Below, one piece after another: positions 28,778 through 40,309 of a DNA stretch of 64,000 nt. The notes under the pieces were generated by a model that was given only the letters and a program-made list of their open reading frames with translations, had not been told where the DNA came from and did no database searches. Every line of letters begins with the position of its first letter. The first letter of the stretch is position 1. This DNA comes from Blastocladiella emersonii ATCC 22665 (Eukaryota; Blastocladiomycota; Blastocladiomycetes; Blastocladiales; Blastocladiaceae), in NCBI GenBank assembly GCA_025594325.1, contig JANHCV010000006.1:1957496-2021495 (forward strand), in the 5' to 3' direction. The position numbers and the translations under genes were made by a program.

Positions 28778-29934
28778 GGTTCGGTTCCGTCGTGGTCGGT
28801 GGTGTCGATGCGTTGCAGGGACTAGAGCATGGATTGATTGCGTGGAGGGAGCGAGGGCGCGGGGAGGGAGGGCGCGAGAGTTAGCTCGCAGCGGAGCAGA
28901 GCGTGTCTTGCAGGCGCTCGCACCAGAGGGAATGGGATGGAGATGGACGCGAGACGAGGCGATGGACGCGAGACCTGGCGGGAGGTGGGGGCGTGGCCCG
29001 CTTTTGTACTCTGGCCGCGGTCGGATGGAAACGCGTCGAAAGCGAAGCCTGGCGACGCGTCGGTCGTCCTTCTCGTCGTCCCTGGACTCAAGCGTATCGG
29101 CGGCGCCACGGACGGGGTGATTGGCGGGACCGACGCTGGCCGCGGCCGGCGAGTCGCGATAGCGTGGGCTCGGCGGGCCGTGACCTCACCAAGCACACGC
29201 CGCGCGACGCGTCTCGATAACGGCCAGGGATCGACGGCCTCACGTGGACCAGCTCAGCCAATCGTCGCATGTCTCGCGGCGTGTCTCACACCCGAGCATC
29301 GCCGACCGAGCGCGCTGCCGGCCGCGTCCAGCGAGGACGTGGGCAAGGACGGGAGCATGAGATGGGGGCGGTGCGAACGAGAGTTGGTCGCTTGTGAACC
29401 GGTGCGGCGGCGAAGTGGTTCACCGGGGCAGGGCGACCCCAACTCGGTGCAACGAGTAGCGCCGGCTTTGGCGGTCGCAGGCGTGGCCTCGAAGCGGGTA
29501 ACAGGCGACGTGGGCGACGTGGGTGAGCGGGCGCGCCGCCGCTGTCTCCCGCGCGCGCGGACGAGACGCGGCTGGAGGTAACGCGCACGTGGGCGCAGTG
29601 TCATGGCCGTCACGGCACGACCCAGTCGCGGTCGGCCTGCCGTGCGCGCGCGCGCTCCCTTCTCCCGCTCCCACTAATATATAAACCGCGTCGCACCCCC
29701 GCGCCCCCGCACCTGTTACCATGTATCGATCAACCGATCCGCCCCCGGCCCGCTGAGGCACCGCTGCCTCCCTTGCCCGCCCGCCCTCGGTCTGCGCTCG
29801 CTGCCCGCGGTTGCTGCGCACCTGTCCCTGCCGACCGCTGCTCCCTCTCCCCCTGCCCCGCCGACCCCCCTTGCCACTTGCCGCACGCGGCACCGGATCC
29901 CCCGATCCACCGCCCGCCGCCCGATCTGCGCGCC
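28778..29934. other. Divergent promoter region between TPS2 and MOT1
   Basis: About 1.16 kb between two divergent starts. Apart from the TATA box at 29676 and a C/T-rich leader before MOT1 I see nothing; open frames are short and low-complexity. Confidence 0.5.
29676..29683 (+). promoter_or_regulatory. Putative TATA box of MOT1
   Basis: ATATATAA in a GC-rich background (the stretch reads ACTAATATATAAACCG), 252 bp upstream of ATG 29935. It is notable because MOT1 itself acts on TBP bound to TATA DNA. Confidence 0.5.
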
Positions 29935-32900
29935 ATGGATTCGGCGGCCGCCCCTCCCGCGCCCGCCGCGGGTGCCGCCAAGGCCGGCGCGACGCGGCTC
30001 GACCGCCTGTTCCAGCTGCTCGACGCGCCCGCCTCCACCCCGGCCATCCGCGCCGCCGCCGCCAACCAGATCGCCGACCTCGCCGCCGGCCCCGACGGCG
30101 CCCTGCCCGGCATCGTGCGCCGCCTGCTGCCCCTCTTCCGCTCCAAGCTGTGGACCTCGCGCTCCGCCGCCGCCCAGGCCCTCGAGCTCATTGCCCGCAA
30201 GACCCTCTCCTCGTGGGACCCCGCCGCACCGCTCGACCCGCTGCCCGACCCCGTCCCCGATGCGCATGCCCTCGCGGCCCACTCGGCCGCCTGGGCTACC
30301 GCCGACCTCGCTGCCCTGCTCGACGTCGCCGCCACCATGGCCCTCCCGCGCCTGCTCGCCACCCGCGACAACGTCCCCAACCTCTCCGGCGTCGACCTGC
30401 ACCACGCCGCAGTCCAGCGCGCCGCCATCCTGCGCAACCTCGGCATCTCGCCCGACCTCGTCGATGGTACTTGCGCGCTCGACCCACTCACTTCCTTGCG
30501 AATCCAAACTGACATCCGTCCTCCCATCGCATCGGTCTAGGTTCCTTTGCACCTGCACCTCCCGCTGATCCCGCTCCGGCACTCGCTCCGACACCGGTCG
30601 CTGCGACCCCCGCCAAGTCAGCTCGCGGTCGTGCCCGTGGTGCTGCTGCCGCGCGCGACCTGCCCAACACCCCCTCCTCGAGCACCTCGTCGCCCGCCCT
30701 CGCGCCTGCTGCTACGACGGCCACTCCGCCGCCACCGCAGCATGTTCCGACACCCGCCGACGACCCCGCCGCCATCGAGGCCGCCCTCGCTGACCACGCC
30801 CTCAGCGCGCGCGAGAAGAATGCCCTCAAGCGCAAACTCAAGCAGCTCAAGCGCACCGCGAGCGATGCGTCCATATCCGCCGCTCGCGCTACCCCGCCGC
30901 CACCGGCCGCTGCTCCTGCACCTGCTGCTGCTGCTCCGCCGGCACGCCCCGTCAAGCGCGCGCGCATCCAGTCGTCCAGCTCGCTTGCCCCCTCCTCGGA
31001 CCTCGCCGCCGTGTCCAGCGACGTCGTCATGTCCGAGGCCGACTCGGGCCCCGCTGAGCCCGTCATCATCGCGTACCGCGGCGGCGCACCCGCACCGACT
31101 GCTCCGGCGACCGAGCAGCCCGACGCCGAGCCCGCGACACCGGTCCCGTGCTGGCCGTTCCAGGCCCTGTGCGACCTCCTGTGCCACGACCTCGCCGATC
31201 CCACCTGGGAGGTCCGCCACGGTGCCGCCATCGGCATCCGCGAGCTCATCAAGGTCCAGGGCCACCTCGCCGGCCGCGTCGGTGCCGCCCTCGTCGACAC
31301 CGCAATTAACGACAACCTGAACCGCCGCTACCTGCACCACGTCGCGCGCACCCTCATCGTCGTCCTCGCCCGCGACCGCTTCAGCGACTTCATCAACGAC
31401 ACGGTCACCGTCCCCGTGCGCGAGTCGTGCGCCCAGGCGCTCGGCGTCATCGCCAAGCACCTCTCGCTCGACGACCTCGAGGCCCTGCACAAGCAGCTCG
31501 TCGCCCTCTCCGACTTTGCTATGCAGTCGGGCCTCGCCGTCCCGCACAAGAACCCCAAGGCCGACCGCTCCGTGTGGGCCCTCATGCTCTCGGCCCTCCT
31601 CGGCATCAAGTACCTGCTCGCCGTGCGCCAGGACGCCCACGACCGCCTCTTCCTCAAGTCGTTTGCCACCATTGGCTTCGGCCTGCAGAACACGGACGAC
31701 GACGTGCGCGCCGTCGCGTCCGCCGCCATGCTCCCGCTCGTCGGCACCCTCGTCGAGAAGGCGAGCTTTGGCGAGCTGAGCCTCCTTCTGCAGTTCCTCA
31801 AAAAGTGCCTCGACTCGTGCGACGACCTGAGCGCCTCCACCAGCTCCGTCATGGACCTGCTCGCCGCCCTGTCCGAGTCGCCGCGCGTCGCCCGCATCCT
31901 GATCCCGCTGCTGAAACCCGTCCCGGGCGCGTCCACCGGCGACGTCTCGCCGCCCGAGCCGCCCAAGCCGCCGCTCCTCGGCCTGCCCCCGCTCTTGTAC
32001 AAGTTCTTCCGCCACCCGCTCGCCTGCGTGCGCGTCGCCGTCGTGCGCATGTTCAAGGCGTTCATGGCCATCGAGGCCGTCACGGAGCCGCGCCAGGAAA
32101 CGTGGTGGATCCGCCACGAGCCGCTGCGCCACGTCTTCCAGAACTTTTTGTTCGAGGAGGCCGACCCCGCCGTCATCGACGTGACCTCGGACCTCTGGCG
32201 CGCCATGGTCGACTATCTCGCCGTCCACGGCGCCCTGCCGCCCATCTTCGCGCCGCTGTTCCAGGCCATGCTCCAGCTCGCCTTCACCCCCATTGGCACC
32301 GCGCTTGACTGCGACTTGCTCCTGTTCGCCCCGCACGACGAGGCGGCGGCCGCGAGTCGCCGCCCGCAGCCTCGGCCCGCCGCTGATGCCGTCGCCAGCA
32401 AGCCCGCAGCAGCAACTGGGCGTGGTCGCGGCCGCGCTCGCGGGCGTGGTGGCAGTCGCGGCGGGTCTTCGGTGCCCGTCTCGCCGGCGCTCTCCCACGG
32501 CTCGGTTGCTGGGAACGGCTTCGACGAGGCGTACGACGCCAAGGGCATGTCCAAGCTCGACCCCGCCGAGTTCTCGTACGACCGCGCCATGATCAAGCAA
32601 GACCTCGCCGTGCTCTCGCCGCGCGCCATTCTACACGGCCGGCTCGTCGCATGCAAGGCGCTGGGCTACGCCCTCGCCAAGTGGCCGCCCGCCCCGGCAC
32701 TCGCCCCCGAGACGGCGCTCTCGGAGCTCACCGAGTACCTTGACACGGACTGGGCCTTCCAGCGCCAGCTCGCCGCACTCGTGCTGCAGGAGTACGCGGT
32801 CGCGCGCCGCGCCGTCTCGGCCACCCCCGAGTCCGAGGACCCCGCGTCCGTGTTCCCGCAGTTTGCCGCCGTCATCGCCAAGCTGCACGCCGTGCTCGCG

Positions 32901-35900
32901 GGCAGCCACCCGCCCACCGCCGGCCGGTTCCTCGAGCTCGGTCCCTCGCACAACCGCGTCTACGCCGAGTGCCTCCGCACCGCGCGCCGCGAAAATGTCG
33001 CGCTCCCGGCGCTCGACCAGTTCCACGTCGCCGTGCACGCTGCTCACCTCGCCGCGGCTGATGCTGACGTTGCCTCGGCCGTGGACGCGTACTCGGCGCT
33101 CGCCGCGCAGCTTGAGACCCGCGTCGCGTCCTCGATCGCGGCGGCCCTCGTTGCCCTCGCCGCGCTCCCGACCAAGCTCAACCCAGTCGTCCGCTCGCTC
33201 ATGGCGGCGGTGCAGACCGAGCCGAACCAGGAGATCCAGGAGTGCACCGCACGCGCCGTCGCCCTTCTCGCGCGCCTGTGCCGCGGCAAGCCAGTCGTCG
33301 ACAAGGTCGTCGGGAACCTCGCCGTCCTGCTGTGCAGCGACCCGCAGCGCACACCGCTCGTCGTCGCGTACGCCAACGACTCCGCGGTCCCCGGTGGCAT
33401 CCTCACGCTCGTCAAGCAGGACGAGGCGGCCGCGGCGGCCGAGGCTTCCGCCACAGCGGGCGAGGGCCGCGGGCGGCGGTCCGCCAACTCGTCGTCGGGT
33501 CCTGCTGCACCTGCGCCGTCGAGCGATGCCGTCGTCGTGGCAGCTGCGGCGGTCGCTGGACAAGATGTACACGCGGTGCCCTCGACGCCCGGCCAGATCA
33601 CCCACCGCGGCGCGGCCATGACGATCTCGGCGCTCGCAGTCGAGTTCGGCACCGAGCTCTTCGACGCGGTGCCCAAGCTCGCGGAGCTCGTCCAGATCGC
33701 CGAGTTTGCCGCCGCCGTCAAGGCCACCGCTGGGTCGCCCGAGGCGGTCCAGGCGCTCATTGACGCGCTGCAGCTCGTCGCGTCCCTCGCGCCAGTTGTT
33801 GCCAGGCACGCCGTCGGCTCCAGCGTCACCCTGATCGCCGACCAGCTCATCCCGATCGTCGCGCTGCTCGATTCGCCCGCTCCCGTCGTGCGGTACATGG
33901 CGGCGCTCGCCATCGCCGCAGTCGTCGCGGCTGCTCCAGTCACCGCGATGCCCGTCGTCGTCGAGTACGTCGTTCCGCGCCTCTCGACTGCCGGATCCCC
34001 TGACGCAGTCCACGCGCGGCGCGGTGCCGCCGAGACGCTGCACCACGTCGTTACGGCGCTCGACCACGGCGTCCTGCCGTACGCCATCTTCCTCGTGGTC
34101 CCGCTTATGGGCGCCATGTCCGACTTTGACGACGCGGTCCGGCGCGTGGTGTCGTCGAGTTTCGCGACGCTGCTCAAGCTGATCCCGCTCGAGGAGGCGA
34201 TCCCCGACCCGCCCGGGTTCCCGGCGCACCTGGTCGCTCAGCGCGCCGCCGAGCGCGCGTTCCTCGGGCAGCTGCTCGGGACCACGCCCATCGAGCCGTA
34301 CACGGTGCCCGTCGCGCTGCGCGCCGATCTCCGCGCGTACCAGCGCGACGGTGTCGCGTGGATGATGTTCCTCAACCGGTACAAGCTGCACGGGATCCTG
34401 TGCGACGACATGGGCCTCGGCAAGACGCTGCAGACGATCGCAGTGCTCTCGTCGCACCACCACCACGTCAACGGCGGGCTCTCCCTCGTCGTGTGCCCGT
34501 CCACGCTCACGGGCCACTGGGTGCACGAGATCCACCGGTACTCGCCCAACCTCTCGGCCATGTGCTACACGGGGTCGGTCGCCGAGCGCCGCAAGCTCGC
34601 GGCGCAGGTCGCCGCGGGGCTCGCGCCGCGCACCGTGGTGGTGACGAGCTACGAGGTGCTGCGCAATGACGTGGACGTGTTCCGCGGGGTGGCGTGGGAG
34701 TACTGCGTGCTGGACGAGGGCCACGTCATCCGCAACGCCAAGACCAAGGCGACGCGCGCGTGCAAGGCGGTCCGCGCGCGACACCGGCTCGTGCTGACGG
34801 GCACGCCGATCCAGAACAACGTGCTCGAGCTGTGGTCGCTGTTCGATTTCCTGATGCCCGGGTTCCTCGGGACCGAGGCCCAGTTCAGCGAGCGGTTCTC
34901 CCGGCCCATCCTCGCGTCGCGCGACGCGAAAAAGTCGTCGGCCGAGCAGGAGCGCGGCGTCCGCGCGCTGCGCGACCTGCACCGCCAGGTCCTGCCGTTC
35001 ACGCTGCGCCGGCTCAAGGAGGACGTGCTCGACGACCTGCCGCCCAAGATCATCCAGGACTACTACTGCGACCTGTCGCCGCTCCAGGCCAGCATGTACC
35101 GCGATGTGGTCGAGGGTTCCTCATCGGCGGCATCGACGGGCTCCGGTGCAGCTACCGATGGCGACGCGGACGGCAGCAAGAAGAAGCACGTGTTCCAGGT
35201 GCTGCAGACGATGCGCAAGATCGCGAACCACCCGGTCCTGCACCTCCGCGGCGCGGGCGCCGGTGCCGTGGCAGCGGGCGGCAGTGGACCCGCCATGTCG
35301 CAGGCGACGCGCGCGCTGATGCCGGCGGACCCGCGCGCGCTGCACGACCTCGAGCAGGCGCCCAAGCTCGCGGCGCTGCGGCAGCTGCTCAACGACTGCG
35401 GGATCGGCGTGCGTGCCCCGGCGGACGCGACGGCGGCCGAGGGCGGCGCGGCGCCGGGTCACCGCGTGCTCGTGTTTGCGCAGATGAAGCTCATGCTCGA
35501 CTTGATCGAGCGCGACCTGTTTGCGGCGCACATGCCCGGGGTCAGCTACCTGCGGCTCGACGGGTCGACGGACCAGCGGCACCGGCACTCGCTCGTGCAG
35601 CAGTTCAACGACGACCCGTCGATCGACGTGCTGCTGCTCACGACGCAGGCGGGCGGGCTCGGGCTCAACCTCACGGGCGCCGACACGGTCATCTTTGTCG
35701 AGCACGACTGGAACCCGATGAAGTACGTTCTCGTTTTCGTTCACCGAGAACTGGACTCGAACAAAGCTAACCCGTGGTTGCGCGCGTGTGTAGGGACCTG
35801 CAGGCCATGGATCGCGCGCACCGACTCGGGCAGAAGCGCGTGGTGTCAGTCTACCGCCTGATTGCGCGCGGCACGCTCGAGGAGAAGATCATGGGGCTGC

Positions 35901-36157
35901 AGCGGTTCAAGCTGCACATTGCCGGCCAGGTCGTCAACCAGCAGAACGCGGGGCTCGAGACCATGGACACGGACCAGCTGCTCGACCTGTTCTCAGTCGA
36001 CGAGGTGGTCGGGTCGTCAAGCGCGGGTGCTGCTGGCGCCGGAGGCAAGGAGGAGGTGGCAGCGACGGCGGCGGCGGTGCTGCAGGACCTCGACGACCTC
36101 GCGGCGCAGCAGTACGAGGACGAGTACAACATGGACGGGTACCTTGCGTCGCTGTGA
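29935..36157 (+). CDS. MOT1: TATA-binding protein-associated ATPase MOT1 (BTAF1), SNF2 family
   Basis: Three exons (29935-30466, 30541-35722, 35794-36157; introns 74 and 71 nt) encode 2,025 residues, close to the family length of about 1,850-1,900 plus low-complexity inserts. The N-terminal HEAT-repeat array opens with [20 protein letters not shown]. The Mot1 motif [18 protein letters not shown] follows the first intron, and the HEAT repeats resume with the [20 protein letters not shown] block and run to about residue 1440. The SNF2 ATPase has [13 protein letters not shown] (about 1468), DEGHVIRN (about 1569, Mot1-type DEGH), [13 protein letters not shown], and in the helicase C lobe [18 protein letters not shown] and [17 protein letters not shown], the latter just after the second intron. 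Mot1 uses ATP hydrolysis to strip TBP from TATA DNA. A Gly/Arg-rich stretch (around 32,410-32,470) and an Ala/Ser-rich insert lie in the HEAT region. Confidence 0.97.
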
Positions 36158-36242
36158 CCACGCGGCGCCACGACGAAGAAGAATCATGATGGAATATACT
36201 AGTCTCTGTTTGTTTCTGCTGCTTACACGCAATCGATCGGCG

Positions 36243-37931
36243 CTACCGGATGTGCCACCACGGCACGTTCTCGACGTTGGGGAAATCGACGGCGTCGGGG
36301 CAGGTGGTGACGTTGACGCGGTCGGCGGGGGTCATCTTGCGGACCGTGTCGAAGGCGAGGAGCGAGTCGCGCATGAACCACCAGCGGCAGAAGGTGGAGA
36401 GGGGCCAGGCGAGCGTCGCGTCCTTGCTGGCGTCGGCGGCGGCGCACAGATCGAAGAAGGGGGCCGTGTAGGCGTTGAGTTCGGCGAGGTTGGTTTCCAT
36501 GGTGTTCTCGAAGGTGCGCGTGTCCATGTGCTTGACGGGGAGGGCGTCGATGATGGCGAAGCGGCAGTAGCCGTAGGCGCCGCACGCCGGGTACCAGGCG
36601 TTGTCGACGCCCCAGGTGGCGCGCGCGTCCCACGGGATGACGCGCCAGGCGCACGGCCACGCGCCGCGGCTAATGATGGGCAGCATGACCTCGACAAAGG
36701 TCGAGAAGCGGCCGACCTGGCCGCCGTCGCGCTTGCGGACGACTGGGCCCTGCAGGCCGTGCTCGCCCCAGGTGAGCGAGGGCTGGGCAAAGTGGACGTG
36801 GTAGTCCTTGAGCAGCTGGGTGAAGGCGACGGGGTCAAAGTAGGACTCGGGCTCGATGTCGTCGTCCCACAGCCAGATGTAGTCGTAGTTCTGGACCACG
36901 TCGGGGGTGAGGAACCGCTTGGCGAAGTAGAACTTGGTCTGGCCAATGGCGCGCACGGCGACGGCGTTCTTGTACCAGGGGAGGTCGTCCCAGGTGGAGT
37001 TGTCCCAGTGGAAGATCATGAAGGAGAAGTCGGCCATGCCGAAGCGGCGGACGAGGCGGTCGACCATGGGCTTGGCCTTTCTGCCGGCGGGGATGGCGAT
37101 GAGGCCGAGCTTGCGGCGGAGCTCGCGCGGGCGCGGGCCGGCGACGCTGACCATGCGCTCGACGTTGCCGGGCTCGCGGTCGACGAAGCCGTAGGTGGCG
37201 TCGATGACGGAGCGCTGGTGCACCACGTTCTCGGACAGCGAGGTCGAGTGCACGTCGCCGGCGGCGGGGTACCAGGTGCCGGGTGGCGAGGTGGCGGCCG
37301 CGGCAGCGACGGCGGCCGGCCCGCCGCTCACGACGAGGCCACCGTTCCCGCCGGGAGCGCGCACGAGCGAGGGCGGGAGGTAGCCGCCGGCCTCGGGGGT
37401 CGCGGGGGTGGACGCGTAGTAGACGAGCGCGGCGAGGACGAGCAGGGCGGCGAGGGCGGCGGCGGCGGGCCGGGCGGGCAGCGGGACCGAGGCGCCGCCG
37501 GGGAGGCGCAGGCGGCGCTTGCCCCACACGGAGACGGCGGCGGGCTGGGCGAGGCGCAGCAGCGACGGGTGCGGCGATCCGGCGGCGTAGGGGTCGGCGG
37601 TCGGGGTCGCGACGCGGTGCGACGACGAGGAGGAGAGGGGCGGTGGTGGCGGCGGGTAGGCCTTGCGGGTGGTGGCGGGCGACGGGTGCGGCGAGTGGGT
37701 GGCGAAGGGCGATGGCGCGGGCGACGCGGCCGCGGGTCCAGCGGTGGAGAGTGGCGGCAGGTAGGGCATGGCGCCGGGCGCGGGCGCGAAGCCGAGCGGC
37801 GGCAGCGGGTTCGGCGGCGGCGGGGTCGCGGCGGGCGACGGCGCGAGCGACGAGGCCGAGGCGGCGGCCGACGCCACGAGGCGCAGGCGGTCCTCGTTGC
37901 CGCCGTGCGGATGCATGTTGTACATGGACAT
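36243..37931 (-). CDS. DUF707 type II membrane protein, putative glycosyltransferase-like
   Basis: Single exon, 562 residues. A Pro/Ser/Ala-rich, presumably cytosolic N-terminus of about 165 residues precedes one membrane anchor (PAAAALAALLVLAALVYYAS), giving a type II Golgi topology. The lumenal part is a DUF707 domain: FMIFHWDNSTWDDLPWYKNA, VRAIGQTKFYFAKRFLTPDV, YDYIWLWDDDIEPESYFDP, FAQPSLTWGEHGLQGPVVRK, FVEVMLPIISRGAWPCAW and the terminal GVDNAWYPACG and FPNVENVPWWH. The WDDD cluster resembles the DxD metal site of GT-A glycosyltransferases, but activity of the family is not established. The family is best known from plants and oomycetes. MOT1 ends only 85 bp away, tail to tail. The frame is open upstream of ATG 37931, so a longer N-terminus is possible. 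Confidence 0.82.
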   Translation of the reverse strand: MSMYNMHPHGGNEDRLRLVASAAASASSLAPSPAATPPPPNPLPPLGFAPAPGAMPYLPPLSTAGPAAASPAPSPFATHSPHPSPATTRKAYPPPPPPLSSSSSHRVATPTADPYAAGSPHPSLLRLAQPAAVSVWGKRRLRLPGGASVPLPARPAAAALAALLVLAALVYYASTPATPEAGGYLPPSLVRAPGGNGGLVVSGGPAAVAAAAATSPPGTWYPAAGDVHSTSLSENVVHQRSVIDATYGFVDREPGNVERMVSVAGPRPRELRRKLGLIAIPAGRKAKPMVDRLVRRFGMADFSFMIFHWDNSTWDDLPWYKNAVAVRAIGQTKFYFAKRFLTPDVVQNYDYIWLWDDDIEPESYFDPVAFTQLLKDYHVHFAQPSLTWGEHGLQGPVVRKRDGGQVGRFSTFVEVMLPIISRGAWPCAWRVIPWDARATWGVDNAWYPACGAYGYCRFAIIDALPVKHMDTRTFENTMETNLAELNAYTAPFFDLCAAADASKDATLAWPLSTFCRWWFMRDSLLAFDTVRKMTPADRVNVTTCPDAVDFPNVENVPWWHIR

Positions 37932-38521
37932 GGTGCTGCGTCGGGCGCGCGGGCGAGGGCGCGTTAGGGGAGGAGAAGAAGATGGCGGCGGGCGGGCGGC
38001 CTTGGCGGCCAACGCGGCGGCGCCGCACCGCGTGATGTCCCGCAGCGAGCCGCGCGCGCGTCGCTGTCTCGCACCCGCGCTCATCCCCGCCGACCTCGGC
38101 CCGCCTCCGCGACTCCGCGACTCCACGGCTCCGCGGCTCCGCGACCGCCGATCCCTCTGGCGGAGAGCCGAGTTGCTGGCCCGCCTCACGGCGCCCTCGC
38201 CCGCTCTTCCCCCCACCGTGATCGCGCTCGGCCTCGAGACGCCCACCCGCGTCACCGGGCGGCGGCTTCGACTCAAGCGACCATGCCGCCACCACCTCGC
38301 CCTCGCGGCTCGCTCAACTGCGACCACGGCCATGATCCTGCTGCTGGCGGCCACACGAGGAGCAGCGCGACGGCGACCGGGTCCGCCCGCCCACACGTGA
38401 TTCTCGACGCGCCCCGTTTGGTGCCCTCGCTCGGCGCCTCTCGCTGCATCACCGCTGTTGCGGGCACTCGCTCTCTCCCCCTCAACCGTATACCCCCGCT
38501 ACCTTGCTACGCATCAACGCC
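37932..38521. other. Divergent promoter region
   Basis: 590 bp between the DUF707 gene and the RDD-like gene. Several Arg/Pro-rich frames cross it but none looks coding. No TATA box found. Confidence 0.45.
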
Positions 38522-39929
38522 ATGTTCCGCGCCGGCGCCCCGCTGGCCGCCTCCGCGCGCCGCGCCGCCTTTGCCCACCCGCGCCGCCACGCCTCGCGCC
38601 TGTCGCCGCGCACCGTCCTCAAGTTCTCGGGCAAGTCCTACGCCAGCACCGCCATTGCCCTCGCCGCCGTCGGCCTCTACTTCTACCCGGCCGAGCGCGC
38701 CGACGCCGCCAAGGAGGCCGTCCACGCCACAACCTCGGTCGACTGGGCCGCCGACCAGCTCGCCAAGCGCGCCTGGGCCTACTCGGTCCTCGCCAAGCTG
38801 CCCCTCGACTACAAGCTGAGCCCCGCCGACCTCGCCGCTGCCGCCAACGCCAACGCCGCCGCGGCCACGGCTAACCGCGACGTGCCCGCCAACCAGGTCA
38901 AGCTCAGCGCCTTTGGCCGCGAGATTCAGTTCGACCTCGGCGACATTGACGGCATGATCAACGACGCCAAGACCTCCATTGCCAAGCTCGTCGACAGCAA
39001 CGCCGAGACCCGCTTTGCCCGCTCCGCCGTCGACTCGGCCACCAAGACCCACCTCGACGACGCCAACCGCCTGCCCTTTGGTGCGCATTCCCCCTCGCTC
39101 TGCCCCCCTCCACGCACGCGCGCTAACCCTCGCTCATGTAGCCCGTCCCGAGGTCGGCACCCGCGCCTTCGCCTGGCTCATCGACTCGGCCTTTGTCGGC
39201 CTCGTCGCCGCCCCCTTCTGGGGCACCTTCCTCTACGGCGCCGTCGCCAGCGCCGCGTGGCTGTCCAAGGACTACCTCTTCACCCTCCTCCCCGTCGGCA
39301 ACGGCTCGCCCGGCAACCAGCTCCTCGGCCTCGAAAAGGTCCACGTCGCCACCGCCACCGCTGTACGCCCCGCGACCGCCGGCGCTACCCCCGCCAAGGC
39401 CGTCGACGTCAACGACGTGCTCGCGTCCGAGCTCCCGTCCGTCCTCGGCCACAACACGCTGCGCTTCCTCACCTGGTGCGCCGCCCTCGGCCCCGTCTCC
39501 TCGCTCGCCACCCTCGCCTGGGCCGGCTACGCCCTCTTCAACGGCGTCGAGGAGACCATGGTCGCCTGGGACAAGTTTGCCGGCGTCCAGGTCGTCCACC
39601 GCGCCGACCTCGAGCACTTTGCCACCACGGGCTCCGTGCCCATCCGCACCCGCCAGTCGAGCCAGTTCGCCGTCGACGTCGACCTCGTCCGCGACGGCTC
39701 GGCCACCGCCAGCACGCCCGACCAGCACCGCGAGCTCGTCGGCAAGTTCAAGCTCAACGACCGCACCATCTCGGCCGGCGTCGAGGTCATCCCCGGCGGC
39801 GGCGGCAACGGCCGCCCCAACGCCAAGATCGTCGTCAACTACGTCCGCGACGGCGTCGCGTCGCGCTCGGAGCTCGAGCTCCCCGAGTTTGTCACCATTA
39901 AGGACGACACGTCCTCGCGCAAGAACTAG
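38522..39929 (+). CDS. RDD-like mitochondrial membrane protein
   Basis: Two exons (38522-39080, 39142-39929; 61-nt intron) encode 448 residues. The N-terminus (MFRAGAPLAASARRAAFAHP, then RRHASRL) is a strong mitochondrial-presequence candidate, followed by a hydrophobic segment STAIALAAVGLYFYPAE. After the intron, RPEVGTRAFAWLIDSAFVGL resembles the first helix of the RDD family (Arg, then Asp within a helix), with further helices AAPFWGTFLYGAVASAAWL and LRFLTWCAALGPVSSLATLA. A C-terminal soluble domain has beta-strand-like stretches (QFAVDVDLVRDG, KIVVNYVRDG). RDD proteins are membrane proteins of uncertain, often transport-related, function. The RDD link is a visual match and not certain; the mitochondrial location is inferred. 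Confidence 0.65.
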
Positions 39930-40309
39930 GAAACCTCCCCCAACCTATACACTACACTTGTTCATTGTCTGATTCGTGCGCTCGTTCGCGGATGAGCAGG
40001 GGCGGGCGACGGCCCGTGAAACGCGGACGCGACAAGCTCGCGGTCGCCCTCCGCGCCGCCGCGCGCCGCGTTCCCCTCTCTCCTCGCCTCCCAACACCCG
40101 CGTTTCTCTTGTTATCGCTGCATTACGCTTCATGCAACTTGTGCTCCACGACTCGACGATTCGACCGTAATCTGCCCACAAACCCGCTTCGGCCACGCTC
40201 TCCCTGCTCCCGCACTTGCGCTGCTCGCTGCTCTCGCCGAGCCCAACTCGGCCTCCCCACCAACAACACCACATCCTACATCCGACGACCCTCGTCAAGG
40301 CCGACCACC
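39930..40309. other. Intergenic region upstream of PFK-2/FBPase-2
   Basis: 380 bp. The last 150 bases are C-rich and read like the 5' leader of the next gene (GACCACCATGACG start context). Nothing else seen. Confidence 0.5.

Noticed and set aside
26462-28825. Very long open frame (over 780 codons) on the plus strand opposite TPS2
   Set aside because: It is the antisense shadow of TPS2: GC-rich codons on one strand suppress stops on the other. Composition is Arg/Gly/Ala/Val with no domain.
32631-34982. Long minus-strand frame opposite MOT1
   Set aside because: Antisense shadow of conserved MOT1 codons; no family resemblance.
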